NCBI RefSeq assembly: GCF_002307355.1 | Contig: NZ_CP017481.1 | Location: forward strand, 3,782,001-3,846,000 | Reading direction: 5' to 3' | Length of the DNA: 64,000 nt | DNA from: Pectobacterium polaris | Lineage (GTDB): Bacteria; Pseudomonadota; Gammaproteobacteria; Enterobacterales; Enterobacteriaceae | Shown here: positions 1 to 8,220 of the stretch, in pieces | Numbering within the stretch: position 1 is the stretch's first letter | How the letters are laid out: each line of letters starts with the position of its first letter | The notes under the pieces: generated by a model | Seen by the model: only the letters and a program-made list of their open reading frames with translations | The model's database searches: none | Told to the model about the DNA's origin: nothing | Position numbers and translations under genes: made by a program

Positions 1-500
1 CCTCACTCAGTTTTCTGGTGATTGGCTCGGGGCTAGGCTACCTTGCGCGTCCTGTTTCGATTGTTCGTAACGACAGTGAGAAAATTCGCGATCTTGAAGC
101 GCAGTACATGTCACTGTACAGCCCCGAAACCCTGCTTGATGCAGACAGTTCCTTACCCACCTTACAGCGCGGGCTGTCTCGTGCCACTCAAGAGATTGGG
201 TTGCCACTCAATGAACGGCAACTGACGCTTCAAGGCGCGGAGCTGAAAATAGTGCGTATGCTGCGCTATGACAGCACCGCTATTGCACAGATTGCCTGGA
301 TGCATGCCGAGCATGGCCCTATGGCGTTGTGCATTTCTCCCGTTCGGGGAGCAACCGCCTCTGCGCTTAACAATGAGCAGCGCCATAATATGCATGTCGT
401 CTGGTGGCACAATCGTGGCTATCAGTTTGTATTAATTGGCCGTAACCCTGTACCGCAACTGACTGAAAGCGCGCGCAGGTTGCAAACCGCTCTGGCCTAG
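1..500 (+). CDS. Anti-sigma-factor-like membrane protein, C-terminal part (5' truncated by window)
   Basis: The reading frame is open from base 3 and stops with TAG at 498-500, so the true start lies upstream of the window. The visible part begins in a hydrophobic stretch (SLSFLVIGSGLGYLA) that looks like the end of a membrane helix, followed by a soluble domain. The C-terminal pattern, with a hydrophobic strand, HNMHVVWWHNRGYQFVLIG and a final helix, resembles periplasmic domains of ECF anti-sigma factors, where a strand-rich domain ends in a motif like VVSWRDGGLSYVLVG. That is family-level inference from pattern. If correct, an ECF sigma gene should lie just upstream, outside the window. 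A strong stem-loop follows the stop. Confidence 0.55.
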   Translation, partial: SLSFLVIGSGLGYLARPVSIVRNDSEKIRDLEAQYMSLYSPETLLDADSSLPTLQRGLSRATQEIGLPLNERQLTLQGAELKIVRMLRYDSTAIAQIAWMHAEHGPMALCISPVRGATASALNNEQRHNMHVVWWHNRGYQFVLIGRNPVPQLTESARRLQTALA

Positions 501-511
501 CCATTGATGCT

Positions 512-543
512 CCCGCCACTCGCTGATTCCCCTGAGTGGCGGG
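512..543. terminator. Stem-loop between convergent genes
   Basis: CCCGCCACTC (512-521) pairs perfectly with GAGTGGCGGG (534-543) around a 12-base loop. It lies between the anti-sigma-like gene and the convergent YceI-family gene, so it probably ends transcription from both sides. A clear T-run is lacking. Confidence 0.6.
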
Positions 544-549
544 AAACGT

Positions 550-1125
550 TTATGCGGTGTGTCGCGCTTTCGCCTGGATATCAATACTGATTGCCACGCG
601 ATCATCAACCACCCCGGTAAAGCGATCCATATTAAAGGCCGAGCGAGAAATCGCCGTGGTGGCATGGAGAGACAACGCCTCTTCTCCAGATGCGTTTCCG
701 CCATGTTCTTCCAGCGTGGCGTCCAGAATAACTGGGCGTTGAATATTTTTTACCGACAGTGAACCAAAAACCCGAAAATGGCCATGACCTAGCGCCACCA
801 CCCTGCTGCTGGTGAACGTGATATCGGGATAGTGCTCAGCATCAAAAAACAGGCTGCTTTTTAACTGGTAAGTCAGCAAGCCGTTGGAAGCCTGTAGCGT
901 CGTGATGGGGATTTTCACATCAATACGGTCATTTATTTCCTTTTCCGCATCCAGTGTGATGTTGCCCGTTACCCCGTCGAGAGAAGCCTGTGAAAGGTGA
1001 CCAAATGCTTGCCATGAAAGCGCGATGGCGGTTTTATCCGTGGCAATGGTGTAGTTGAGAGGCATAGCGTGCAACAGTGGGCTGATGAGCAGCCCGGCGG
1101 CCAGAACGGGAACGATGCGCGTCAT
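550..1125 (-). CDS. YceI-family periplasmic protein
   Basis: The product has 191 residues with an N-terminal signal peptide (MTRIVPVLAAGLLISPLLHA). The mature part carries the YceI lipocalin-like pattern: an early strand (AIALSWQAFGHLS), ITTLQAS, a FFDAEHYPDITFTSSRVV block and FRVFGSLSVKNIQRPVILDATLE. YceI proteins are small periplasmic beta-barrels that bind isoprenoid-type lipids; some are base- or stress-induced. The start is supported by AGGAGAA seven bases upstream. It is divergent from E. coli YceI, so no symbol is given. It is a single gene here, not next to a cytochrome b561 gene as is common. The physiological ligand cannot be read from the sequence. Confidence 0.8.
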   Translation of the reverse strand: MTRIVPVLAAGLLISPLLHAMPLNYTIATDKTAIALSWQAFGHLSQASLDGVTGNITLDAEKEINDRIDVKIPITTLQASNGLLTYQLKSSLFFDAEHYPDITFTSSRVVALGHGHFRVFGSLSVKNIQRPVILDATLEEHGGNASGEEALSLHATTAISRSAFNMDRFTGVVDDRVAISIDIQAKARHTA

Positions 1126-1265
1126 AACAGGGTTCTCCTAAAAGTAGACAACGTGTAAACGCACCAACGAACGAATTTATTCGGCCAATTTCCATTATTT
1201 TTCTCGATGCGGAGAAAACACCGAGCGTTGAAGGTAGACGGGCTTTGCGTTAAAGCCCCGCCACA

Positions 1266-1297
1266 AAGACATGGCAGGATATTTCACGCCATGTCTT
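1266..1297. terminator. 10-bp stem-loop, terminator candidate
   Basis: AAGACATGGC (1266-1275) pairs perfectly with GCCATGTCTT (1288-1297) and is followed on the + strand by a pyrimidine-rich stretch. It lies between the yceI-like promoter region and the end of the CSS-EAL gene. The strand it serves is uncertain. Confidence 0.45.
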
Positions 1298-1362
1298 CTT
1301 CTCTTGCATCTTGTGCGGCCGTTAAGTTAATGCTCTTAACGTGAGGAGGACAAGTATAAAAA

Positions 1363-2918
1363 TCAGGGACACACTACGTGATTTTTTTCCTGAGTGATTA
1401 ACAGGTTTTCAATATTTTTTGCTGACAGTGAGCGATAAAAAAACCACCCCTGAATTAAGCAATCCGCATCAATTTCTCTGGCAATCGCTAATTGTTCAGC
1501 ATCTTCAACGCCTTCAAAAACAATGTCTTTCCCCATATCTTTAATGAGCAAACAGATCGCATGCAATATCTTTTCTTTATTCTTGTTATCCAGATTTTTC
1601 ATTAACGAACCGTCAAGTTTAACTTCATCAAATCTGAAACCGGTAAGCCATGCTAAGTTCGAATTCGCCACGCCAAAATCATCAATCGCCAGTTTGATGT
1701 TCATGTTTGCCACACGCTCGGCAAAAAGCTGGATTTCCTTTTGCGATAGCTGGCAGCGTTCTGATATTTCTAACTTTATCTGAGCAGGCTCAACACCATG
1801 TAAAGCGCATACCTCAATCAATCGGCTTATGAAAGTCGGTTCGTTAATTTCATGATCGGTTATATTTATAGACAGCGTCAGCTCTCTGTTTTCATTGAGA
1901 ACAGCAGCCATTTCTTTCACTGAAGTTTTTATTACAAAATCAGATATTTTTGCGTAAAACCCGATTTTTTCCGAAACCTTTATAAAGACCTCAGGAGAAA
2001 CAAAGCCATGTACGCTATCACGCCATCTGACTAGCGCCTCAAGACCCGCTATTTTCCCATCAATGGCGTTCACCATCGGTTGATATTCAAGAAACACATC
2101 CCCTCTCTTGATGGATTTCTTCAAGCGAGATTTCAGCGATTGTCTTTTATCGACAATATTTAAACAGAAGAAAGTCAGAAACCCACCCAGCATCAATGCA
2201 ACCACCATGACAAAAGACAGGAGACCAGGTGTGAGCGACAGCAGTCCGCTGCGCGCATTTTGAGCTATCACGCAAAACAGCCATTGGGGACTACACAGGC
2301 TGGTGTTGGCGGTAAATATTTTACTCAGTAACGGATTACCCGAAGCAATATATTCCTTCGAATTCGATTCAAAATACTTTTGCGTTTTATCCACTGATGT
2401 CATAACGAAATATCCATCAGTGACCGTATTCAATATACCTTCATAGGTTCCCCGCGCGACAAATACCGCAGCATGACCTTGATAGAGGCCGATATTGTTA
2501 TACAGCGTTTTGCTATTGTTTTTCACTTCAATTAATGCTGGCTTATTATTTTCAGTTTCATTTTTCACAGTAATATGCAGAGGAGGATTCACTTCCCCCA
2601 AAAGGCACTGCAATAAATACGATTTTCTTTTAAAGAAGCAACATCTTCAATATTGAGATGACGCCATCTTATCATTCTTAATTGTTCAATGTAGTTTGGC
2701 GAACAAATATCATCATCAATAGCGTTAATATCACCCAACGCAGACAGTGCCTGCTCTGCTAACATTTCAGCCTGGAAGCGTAACTTTTCAGAGCGCAATG
2801 TTAATTTACTTTCCTGATGGTTAACCAATAATTCATTTAATGAAAATAAAAAAGAAGATGAGATAATAACCATCATGAAAATGGTTGTTGTTATCTTTTT
2901 AAATCCTGAAAAACGCAT
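1363..2918 (-). pseudogene. CSS-motif/EAL cyclic-di-GMP phosphodiesterase, split by a one-base frameshift
   Basis: Two minus-strand frames abut: an N-terminal one (2589-2918: membrane helix, then a periplasmic part with the two cysteines ICS and YCS typical of CSS-motif sensors) and a C-terminal one (running to 1363: rest of the sensor, a membrane helix, then a full EAL domain). The coding strand at the junction has a run of five G (C5 at 2595-2599 on +). A sixth G would join the frames as YCSAFWGEVNPP and give about 518 residues, the normal size for this family. The EAL residues are intact: LEALVRW, NITDHE, LEISER, IDDFG, VKLDG, FEGVE and QGWFF. The membrane-bound enzyme would hydrolyse c-di-GMP in response to periplasmic redox or Dsb state. 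It could be phase variable, a sequencing error, or truly inactive. Confidence 0.85.
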
Positions 2919-3245
2919 CGCAGTCCAATGTCAGTTAATACTCAAAAGAGCATTTAAATCCAGGCCAGCGATAGTAACCAGATGAAATTTTCGTGTCCAG
3001 TTCTTTCAAAAACACACCGTTAAAATTAGCACGTTTTTATAATTCACTGCGGTTAATAAATCAGCTCCATTTTATTAAGCAATATCGATTAAAAAACCAT
3101 GTGAGTAACCATTTGATTACATAAAGAAATAACCAACCAGTCACACATTAATGTATTCTATATACATTATTAGCGATAATTATTGCACCACCGCAGTCCA
3201 CTGGCATGCACGCACCCGAAAGCACGTGCACCGAGATAGCAGGTA
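2919..3245. other. Non-coding gap upstream of the CSS-EAL gene
   Basis: An AT-rich stretch of 327 bases lies between the start of the split EAL gene and the end of the Imm26-like gene. It presumably carries the EAL promoter. I see no convincing ORF, repeat or strong hairpin in it. Confidence 0.6.
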
Positions 3246-4448
3246 TTATTTCGTCTCTTTTTTCTTCACTCGCGCCTTACGCTGGTACGCTTTATTATCG
3301 GCGACATACGCCAGATAAGCCGTACGTGTCAGCCCGCCAGTACGCTGGGCAAAAGCATCGTAGGTCGTATCCGATGGAAAACCAAACTCGGCCAGTGCCT
3401 GTTCCCATGCTTCACGATGCTCCAGGTTGTGCAGCGTTTTATCATAGCCAGAGAAGCCTTTATCAGCGAAGCATTCGGCTGATACGCTGCTATAAGCCCC
3501 ATTGTTCATATAGCTGCGCCCGGCTTTAAAAGCGGTATCCTGACTGGCTTTATTGATCGAGCAAGGTCCCCACGACAGACGATAGTCGCTTTTCTGTGCA
3601 CTGATGCTTGGGCCATAGCCAACGGGGAACAGAATGTCATCTTCCAACAACGTTTTCGATCCCACATACTCATAGTTACCGCGCAGAAACGAGTTATCCA
3701 TAACAATCCAGCACTTCTCAGACAAGGACGATGCCACAATCTCCGACAGAGGGAGATTACGCTCGGTTGTGCGAAGAAGATAAGGTCGGACAAACAGCGG
3801 CATCGTCATCACATCATTCCAGATGCTGTGTTCCGCAAACAGCTCGTCCTTTTGCATCTGACGCAGGTTGCCAATAACCAAAACATACCCATCGGTATGT
3901 AAGTCTATTTCGACCCGGAAGATGTCGCCTGGAACCGTTTTATGCTGCTGATTTTTCATACTCATCAGCCGTTCCAGTTTGTGCGCATAGTCAGACGGTA
4001 ATTGTTCACGATAAGATCGCAGCCACTCGACAATCTCTGCTTTGCTGGTCAAATGACGGCATTCCGGCAACGGTAGTCCGATTGAGTTGCGGTAATTGCT
4101 GGCGCTGATATAACCGTAGCTTCCCGAATTCAGCGTTCTGACGCCCGCGGAAAACACAATGCCATCGGCCGTGACGCTAGAAACACTGGTGTACGTCAGC
4201 TTTTTTTCTTTACTGCGCGCGGTTCTCGGCAGAATAACGTCACGGCCACGCGTGTGAATAATGACATCTTCTTCCTGATAATCTAGCTCGGTGGCGGTAA
4301 TGCGTTTGCGGATCGTGTCGCCATCAAAGCAGATAAAATAGCCGTCACGTACGGTTAAAATATCCCATTCAGACGAGAGCGGTTCTAGCCCAAAATAAGG
4401 GCGTAAGGCTTCCTGCATCCAGCTGTTTATCTGGTCAATCGGTTTCAT
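3246..4448 (-). CDS. Imm26-like protein of unknown role
   Basis: A 400-residue soluble protein without signal peptide or membrane segment. The middle part (around residues 170-235), with PGDIFRVEID, YGYVLVIG-like strands and PLFVRPY, resembles the Imm26 family of predicted immunity proteins, in which a GD-F-h-h-D strand opens a small beta domain. The N-terminal half (DGYFICFDGD) and the lysine-rich C-terminus (YQRKARVKKKETK) are not recognised. No toxin, secretion gene or partner is adjacent; the next gene is the divergent rstA. It could be an orphan immunity gene or an unrelated protein with a similar fold. Assignment is by pattern only. Confidence 0.45.
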   Translation of the reverse strand: MKPIDQINSWMQEALRPYFGLEPLSSEWDILTVRDGYFICFDGDTIRKRITATELDYQEEDVIIHTRGRDVILPRTARSKEKKLTYTSVSSVTADGIVFSAGVRTLNSGSYGYISASNYRNSIGLPLPECRHLTSKAEIVEWLRSYREQLPSDYAHKLERLMSMKNQQHKTVPGDIFRVEIDLHTDGYVLVIGNLRQMQKDELFAEHSIWNDVMTMPLFVRPYLLRTTERNLPLSEIVASSLSEKCWIVMDNSFLRGNYEYVGSKTLLEDDILFPVGYGPSISAQKSDYRLSWGPCSINKASQDTAFKAGRSYMNNGAYSSVSAECFADKGFSGYDKTLHNLEHREAWEQALAEFGFPSDTTYDAFAQRTGGLTRTAYLAYVADNKAYQRKARVKKKETK

Positions 4449-4572
4449 CTTCAGCGCGGTTCCCAGTGGAATAATCGGTCATTATGTCGTGACTGCTCTC
4501 GTTAAATGCCGAGAGTCAGGTGCGATATCGCCTAAAAAAAGCACGCCCCGCAGCTTATCTAATTTGGGCAAG

Positions 4573-4589
4573 TAAACAAACACTTAACA
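4573..4589 (-). promoter_or_regulatory. PhoP-box-like direct repeat upstream of rstA (reverse orientation)
   Basis: Read on the minus strand the site is TGTTAA-N5-TGTTTA, one base from the PhoP box (T/G)GTTTA-N5-(T/G)GTTTA. It lies about 80 bases before the rstA ATG. In E. coli, rstA is a PhoP-regulated gene, and reversed PhoP boxes are known in enterobacteria. Binding is inferred. Confidence 0.45.
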
Positions 4590-4669
4590 CCCATTTACGC
4601 TTCATTTCTCGTTTATCGCCTATCATCAGGCTATGCTATCAACAGTGAGTTGGGGATAACGTAGATACC

Positions 4670-5407
4670 ATGCATAAGATTGTTTTTATAGAAGATGATA
4701 CCGAGGTGGGAAAATTGATCGCCGCTTACCTCGGCAAGCATGACATTGATGTTCAGGTTGAAGCGCGGGGCGATCAGGCATTGGCCTTTATTGAACAGCA
4801 GCAGCCCGACCTTGTGCTGTTGGACATCATGCTGCCCGGCAAAGACGGCATGACCATCTGTCGGGAATTGCGGCCACAGTACAGCGGCCCGATTGTGCTG
4901 TTGACCTCGCTGGACAGCGATATGAATCATATTCTGGCGCTGGAAATGGGTGCCGATGATTACATTCTGAAAACTACACCGCCCGCCGTGTTGCTCGCCC
5001 GCCTGCGTCTGCATTTGCGGCAATACGCTGCGACGCCACTGGCCGTGACGGAAAACGCCGCGCCCGCTGCGTTACAGGTGCACAAATCCCTGCACTTCGG
5101 CCTGCTCTGTATCGATCCGGTCAATCGGGAAGTGACATTAGGGCAAGAACACATTGTATTATCCACCGCGGATTTCGATCTGCTCTGGCAGTTGGCGACC
5201 CATGCTGGTCACATCATGGATCGGGATGCGCTGCTGAAAAATCTGCGCGGCGTGACCTACGACGGCATGGACCGCAGCATTGACGTCGCGATCTCCCGCC
5301 TGCGTAAGAAACTGTACGACAACCCGCTGGAACCGTTCCGTATTAAAACGGTGCGCAACAAAGGCTATCTGTTTGCCCCCAATACCTGGGAGAGCGTCAC
5401 GCTATGA
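4670..5407 (+). CDS. rstA: Response regulator RstA
   Basis: A 245-residue OmpR-family regulator, nearly colinear with E. coli RstA. The receiver domain (about 1-115) has the acidic pair EDD, the phospho-acceptor Asp in LVLLDIMLPGKDG, and the switch lysine in YILKTTPPAVLLARL. The DNA-binding winged helix fills about 145-240 (LSTADFDLLWQLATHAG, DRSIDVAISRLRKKL, IKTVRNKGYLF). It acts in the cytoplasm with sensor RstB, whose ATG overlaps the rstA stop by four bases (ATGA). In E. coli RstA activates asr, and asr lies just downstream here behind an RstA box. A PhoP-like box precedes the gene, in line with the known PhoPQ-RstAB cascade. Confidence 0.97.
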   Translation: MHKIVFIEDDTEVGKLIAAYLGKHDIDVQVEARGDQALAFIEQQQPDLVLLDIMLPGKDGMTICRELRPQYSGPIVLLTSLDSDMNHILALEMGADDYILKTTPPAVLLARLRLHLRQYAATPLAVTENAAPAALQVHKSLHFGLLCIDPVNREVTLGQEHIVLSTADFDLLWQLATHAGHIMDRDALLKNLRGVTYDGMDRSIDVAISRLRKKLYDNPLEPFRIKTVRNKGYLFAPNTWESVTL

Positions 5408-6717
5408 GAAAGCTGTTCGTCCAGTTTTTTCTATTGCTGTTCGCCTGCTTTGTCGTCATGACACTTCTGGTCGGGCTGGTCTATAAAGTCACAGCCGAAC
5501 GCGCCGGGCGTCAGTCCATGGATGACCTGATGAAAAGCTCGCTGTATCTCATTCGTAATGAGTTGCGCGCGATTCCGCCTCGCGACTGGCATAAAACCAT
5601 CAGCCAGCTTGATTTAAACCTGTCATTCAAACTGCACATCGAACCGGTGAGCAAATATGCGCTGAGCCCCAAGAATCGGCAGCGTCTGAATCAGGGAGAG
5701 ATTATCGCGCTGGATGATGAATACACGTTTATCCAACGCATTCCCCGCAGCCACTATGTTCTTGCCGTCGGCCCTATTCCTTATTTGTTCTTCCTGCATG
5801 AAATGCGGCTGCTGGATTTACTGCTGGTGATGCTCATAGGGCTATCGCTGGCGCTGCCGGTTTTCTTGTGGATGCGGCCACACTGGCAGGCCATGCTAAA
5901 ACTGGAGAATGCCGCGCAGCGCCTCGGGGATGGTCATCTGGAGGAACGCATTCACTTCGATAGCACCTCAAGCCTGTACCGGCTTGGCGTCGCCTTCAAC
6001 CGTATGGCGGATAACCTGAATCAGCTCATCAACAGTAAAAAGCAGCTGATTGACAACATTGCGCACGAACTGCGTACGCCGCTGGTCAGGCTGCGCTATC
6101 GACTGGCGATGAGCGACAACCTGACAGAAGACGAACAGCAGGCGTTAAACCGGGATATTGGCCAACTCGAAGCGCTGATTGACGAACTGCTGACGTATGC
6201 CAGACTCGACCGACCGCAGGTGACGTTGCATCTTGCCGATATTGATATTCCTTCGTGGCTACAGGCAAAAGTTGACGATTTCCGCCTGATCCACCCTGAC
6301 AAACACATCTCGTTGGACATGCCCCATTCGGCACGGATTGGCGCGCTCGATTTACGCCTGATGGAACGAGTGCTGAATAACCTGATCGGCAATGGGTTAC
6401 GCTTCTGCCACAGCCGATTGCATATCAGCCTAACATCCGACGCCGAGCACATCGCGTGTCTGCACGTCGAAGATGACGGCCCCGGTATTCCGCCCGACAG
6501 CCGGGAAAGCGTGTTTGAACCGTTTGTCCGGCTGGAAGCGGGTATCGAGAACAGCAGCGGCGGATGTGGGCTGGGGCTGGCGATTGTTCATGCTATCGCC
6601 CGGGCGTACGACGGCAGCATTACCGTGGATGACAGCCCGCTCGGCGGTGCCCGTTTCCGCTTTTGCTGGCCGGTAAAAACCGCAACAACGCAGGCCGCAA
6701 TCGCCGTTCAGCACTAG
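5404..6717 (+). CDS. rstB: Sensor histidine kinase RstB
   Basis: A 437-residue inner-membrane sensor kinase. Two membrane helices (about residues 5-27 and 135-155) bracket a periplasmic domain of about 105 residues. A HAMP segment and the dimerisation/phosphotransfer helix follow, with the autophosphorylated His in IAHELRTPLVRLR. The C-terminal ATPase domain has an N box (VLNNLIGNGLRF), G1 (VEDDGPGIP), F box (FEPFVRLE) and G2 (GGCGLGLAIV). It phosphorylates RstA, with which it is translationally coupled. The region after the stop runs into the asr promoter. All catalytic boxes are intact. Confidence 0.97.
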   Translation: MRKLFVQFFLLLFACFVVMTLLVGLVYKVTAERAGRQSMDDLMKSSLYLIRNELRAIPPRDWHKTISQLDLNLSFKLHIEPVSKYALSPKNRQRLNQGEIIALDDEYTFIQRIPRSHYVLAVGPIPYLFFLHEMRLLDLLLVMLIGLSLALPVFLWMRPHWQAMLKLENAAQRLGDGHLEERIHFDSTSSLYRLGVAFNRMADNLNQLINSKKQLIDNIAHELRTPLVRLRYRLAMSDNLTEDEQQALNRDIGQLEALIDELLTYARLDRPQVTLHLADIDIPSWLQAKVDDFRLIHPDKHISLDMPHSARIGALDLRLMERVLNNLIGNGLRFCHSRLHISLTSDAEHIACLHVEDDGPGIPPDSRESVFEPFVRLEAGIENSSGGCGLGLAIVHAIARAYDGSITVDDSPLGGARFRFCWPVKTATTQAAIAVQH

Positions 6718-6775
6718 CACCGAGACGGCGGTAACCCCGCCGTTTTTCCCTGTCTTTCCCACTTTTTCTGGCTTG

Positions 6776-6789
6776 TACATTAGGTTACA
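6776..6789 (+). promoter_or_regulatory. RstA box upstream of asr
   Basis: TACATTAGGTTACA matches the published RstA box TACATNTNGTTACA at every fixed position except one (A for T at position 7). It lies about 107 bases before the asr ATG and just after rstB, which fits activation of asr by RstA. Confidence 0.75.
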
Positions 6790-6895
6790 CGCCGAAACCA
6801 ATCACTCACTGAAGCCGTCCGCTGTTTCTCCTATTCTCTCTCTACCGGCCCAGCTGAGGGCTACGAAACGTGAATGAGATAACGAGGAAATGAAG

Positions 6896-7306
6896 ATGAA
6901 TAAAGTATTAGTTATGATCGCAGGTGCGGCACTGGGTCTGTCCTCTGTAGCGTTTGCCGCGGATACCGTAACCAGCGCACCAGCTCAGCCTACGGCGACC
7001 ACGTCTGCTCCGGCTAAAGCCGCTCACCATAAAAAACAGGTGAAGAAAGCCCAACCAGCTCCTGCCCAGAAAGCGCAGGCCGCTAAAAAACACGTGAAGA
7101 AAGCCAAGCCAGCCCCTGCTCAGAAAGCACAGGCTGCCAAGAAACACGTGAAGAAAGCCAAACCTGCTCCTGCCCAGAAAGCGCAGGCTGCTAAAAAACA
7201 CGTGAAGAAAGCCAAACCAGCTCCTGCACAGAAAGCGCAGGCTGCCAAGAAACACGTGAAGAAAGCGAAAACGGCAAAACCAGCGACCACTACGCCAGCA
7301 GCGTAA
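6896..7306 (+). CDS. asr: Acid shock protein Asr
   Basis: A 136-residue precursor with a signal peptide ([21 protein letters not shown]) followed by a very basic, Ala/Lys/Pro-rich, probably disordered periplasmic protein. The start at 6896 is preferred over the ATG at 6890 because GAGG then sits eight bases away. The mature part is dominated by four perfect 18-residue units ([18 protein letters not shown]). In E. coli, Asr is among the most strongly acid-induced proteins, is made as a precursor and processed in the periplasm, and its transcription needs RstAB. The RstA box lies just upstream and a good terminator follows. The repeat number is expected to vary between strains. Confidence 0.95.
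   Translation: MNKVLVMIAGAALGLSSVAFAADTVTSAPAQPTATTSAPAKAAHHKKQVKKAQPAPAQKAQAAKKHVKKAKPAPAQKAQAAKKHVKKAKPAPAQKAQAAKKHVKKAKPAPAQKAQAAKKHVKKAKTAKPATTTPAA
7055..7270 (+). repeat. Four tandem 54-bp repeats inside asr
   Basis: Each 54-base unit encodes [18 protein letters not shown]. The units are identical in protein and differ at a few silent positions (for example gccaag/gctaaa), so they are not products of very recent slippage alone. Copy-number change would keep the frame. Confidence 0.95.
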
Positions 7307-7318
7307 TCGGTAAGCACC

Positions 7319-7342
7319 ACGCCTTCCCTACGGGGAAGGCGT
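7319..7342 (+). terminator. asr terminator stem-loop
   Basis: ACGCCTTCCC (7319-7328) pairs perfectly with GGGAAGGCGT (7333-7342) around the tetraloop TACG, 12 bases after the asr stop. The following sequence is only moderately T-rich. Confidence 0.75.
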
Positions 7343-7401
7343 CACTTTCGGTTAGCCCTATTTGAAATCTATCGCTAAGAGCTTGCCGTAGAACAATAAT
7401 C

Positions 7402-7425
7402 AAACACCCGGTTTACCGGGTGTTT
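7402..7425 (+). terminator. Second stem-loop before ydgU
   Basis: AAACACCCGG (7402-7411) pairs perfectly with CCGGGTGTTT (7416-7425) around TTTA and is followed by ATTTC. It separates asr from ydgU and may act as a backup terminator or an mRNA 5' structure for ydgU. Confidence 0.7.
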
Positions 7426-7446
7426 ATTTCATGGGGGGACGGGAGA

Positions 7447-7527
7447 ATGATGCGACGTTACTCATTTGAAATTATGTTATCCCTCGTTCTGCTCTGTGGC
7501 ATTGTCACCCTGAGTTTTTTCCTCTAG
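7447..7527 (+). CDS. ydgU: Small membrane protein YdgU
   Basis: A 26-residue ORF (MMRRYSFEIMLSLVLLCGIV and six more residues) formed by a basic N-terminus and one hydrophobic helix. E. coli encodes the similar 27-residue YdgU (starting MMRRYRFELIL) directly downstream of asr, so both sequence and position match. GGGAG lies just before the first ATG, so the second ATG may be the better spaced start. It should insert in the inner membrane; its function is unknown, though co-location with asr suggests an acid-stress link. The frame stays open after the amber stop for 24 more codons to TAA at 7600-7602. Confidence 0.85.
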   Translation: MMRRYSFEIMLSLVLLCGIVTLSFFL

Positions 7528-7710
7528 TTGCAGGGGCTGCATCACGCCGTGATTAATCGCACCGCTATTAATCATGAGGTTATTGAACGTCCAAAACAGT
7601 AAACGTCAAAAATGCAGACCGCTCGCCAAATAAAGATTGTAGAGCAGTAAAGTTTTATCACTCAGCGCCGTTTATATCATTACACTCCGGGCAATACCGA
7701 GAACTGTATA

Positions 7711-8013
7711 ATGAAAAGAACCCTGCAAATATCTGCCCTATTGCTGAGCACGCTGGCTGCAACATCGTATGCCTTCGCCTCTTCCTCTTCATCGTCCGGT
7801 ATCATCCGCTTTTCGGGTGCCATCGTCGAACCGGTCTGTGATGTGACAACACGCTCAAATAATGTGACCGTCAGCTGTGAACGACAAGGTGAAATACAAA
7901 CGCTACACATGAAAAACAGCTCGCAACACGCTGTTTTGCCGCAAGGCATCGGCTCGGTGAGTTCGAAAATGTTAAGTTCAGATGCGCGTGTCGTGATCGT
8001 CAGCTACGAATAA
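7711..8013 (+). CDS. Short type 1 fimbrial-like protein
   Basis: A 100-residue exported protein with a signal peptide (about residues 1-22, ending SYAFA), then a serine run and a typical fimbrial-subunit opening: GIIRFSGAIVEPVCDV, with one Cys here and a second at SCER. It ends in VIVSYE, where a penultimate Tyr is typical of chaperone-usher subunits. Normal subunits have about 150-180 residues, so the central strands are missing, and no usher or chaperone genes are adjacent. It is either a family of short fimbrial-like periplasmic proteins or the shrunken remnant of a subunit. The frame is intact and a strong terminator follows, which favours a working gene. Confidence 0.65.
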   Translation: MKRTLQISALLLSTLAATSYAFASSSSSSGIIRFSGAIVEPVCDVTTRSNNVTVSCERQGEIQTLHMKNSSQHAVLPQGIGSVSSKMLSSDARVVIVSYE

Positions 8014-8044
8014 AACAGGTGTCATTCGCTGTACTGTTGATGTA

Positions 8045-8082
8045 AAAACGCGACGCCACTTCAGATCGTGGCGTCACGTTTT
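8045..8082. terminator. Terminator after the fimbrial-like gene
   Basis: AAAACG plus GACGCCAC (8045-8059) pair with GTGGCGTC plus CGTTTT (8068-8082) with one internal mismatch, around loop TTCAGATC. A/T-rich flanks on both sides make it potentially bidirectional. Confidence 0.8.
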
Positions 8083-8220
8083 GAGCATAGGGGTATTATG
8101 ATGAAATAAGCGCAATGATGTTATCCGACGCCTTTTACACTCGATAACATTTTAATTTTCAGTCCCTCACCAACAAATACATCTATAGTTAATTCAACGC
8201 GCTATATTTAGCGCCTCAAG

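Noticed and set aside
7055..7270. Repeat array that could be taken for CRISPR
   Set aside because: The units are 54-bp coding repeats in asr without spacers and keep the frame.
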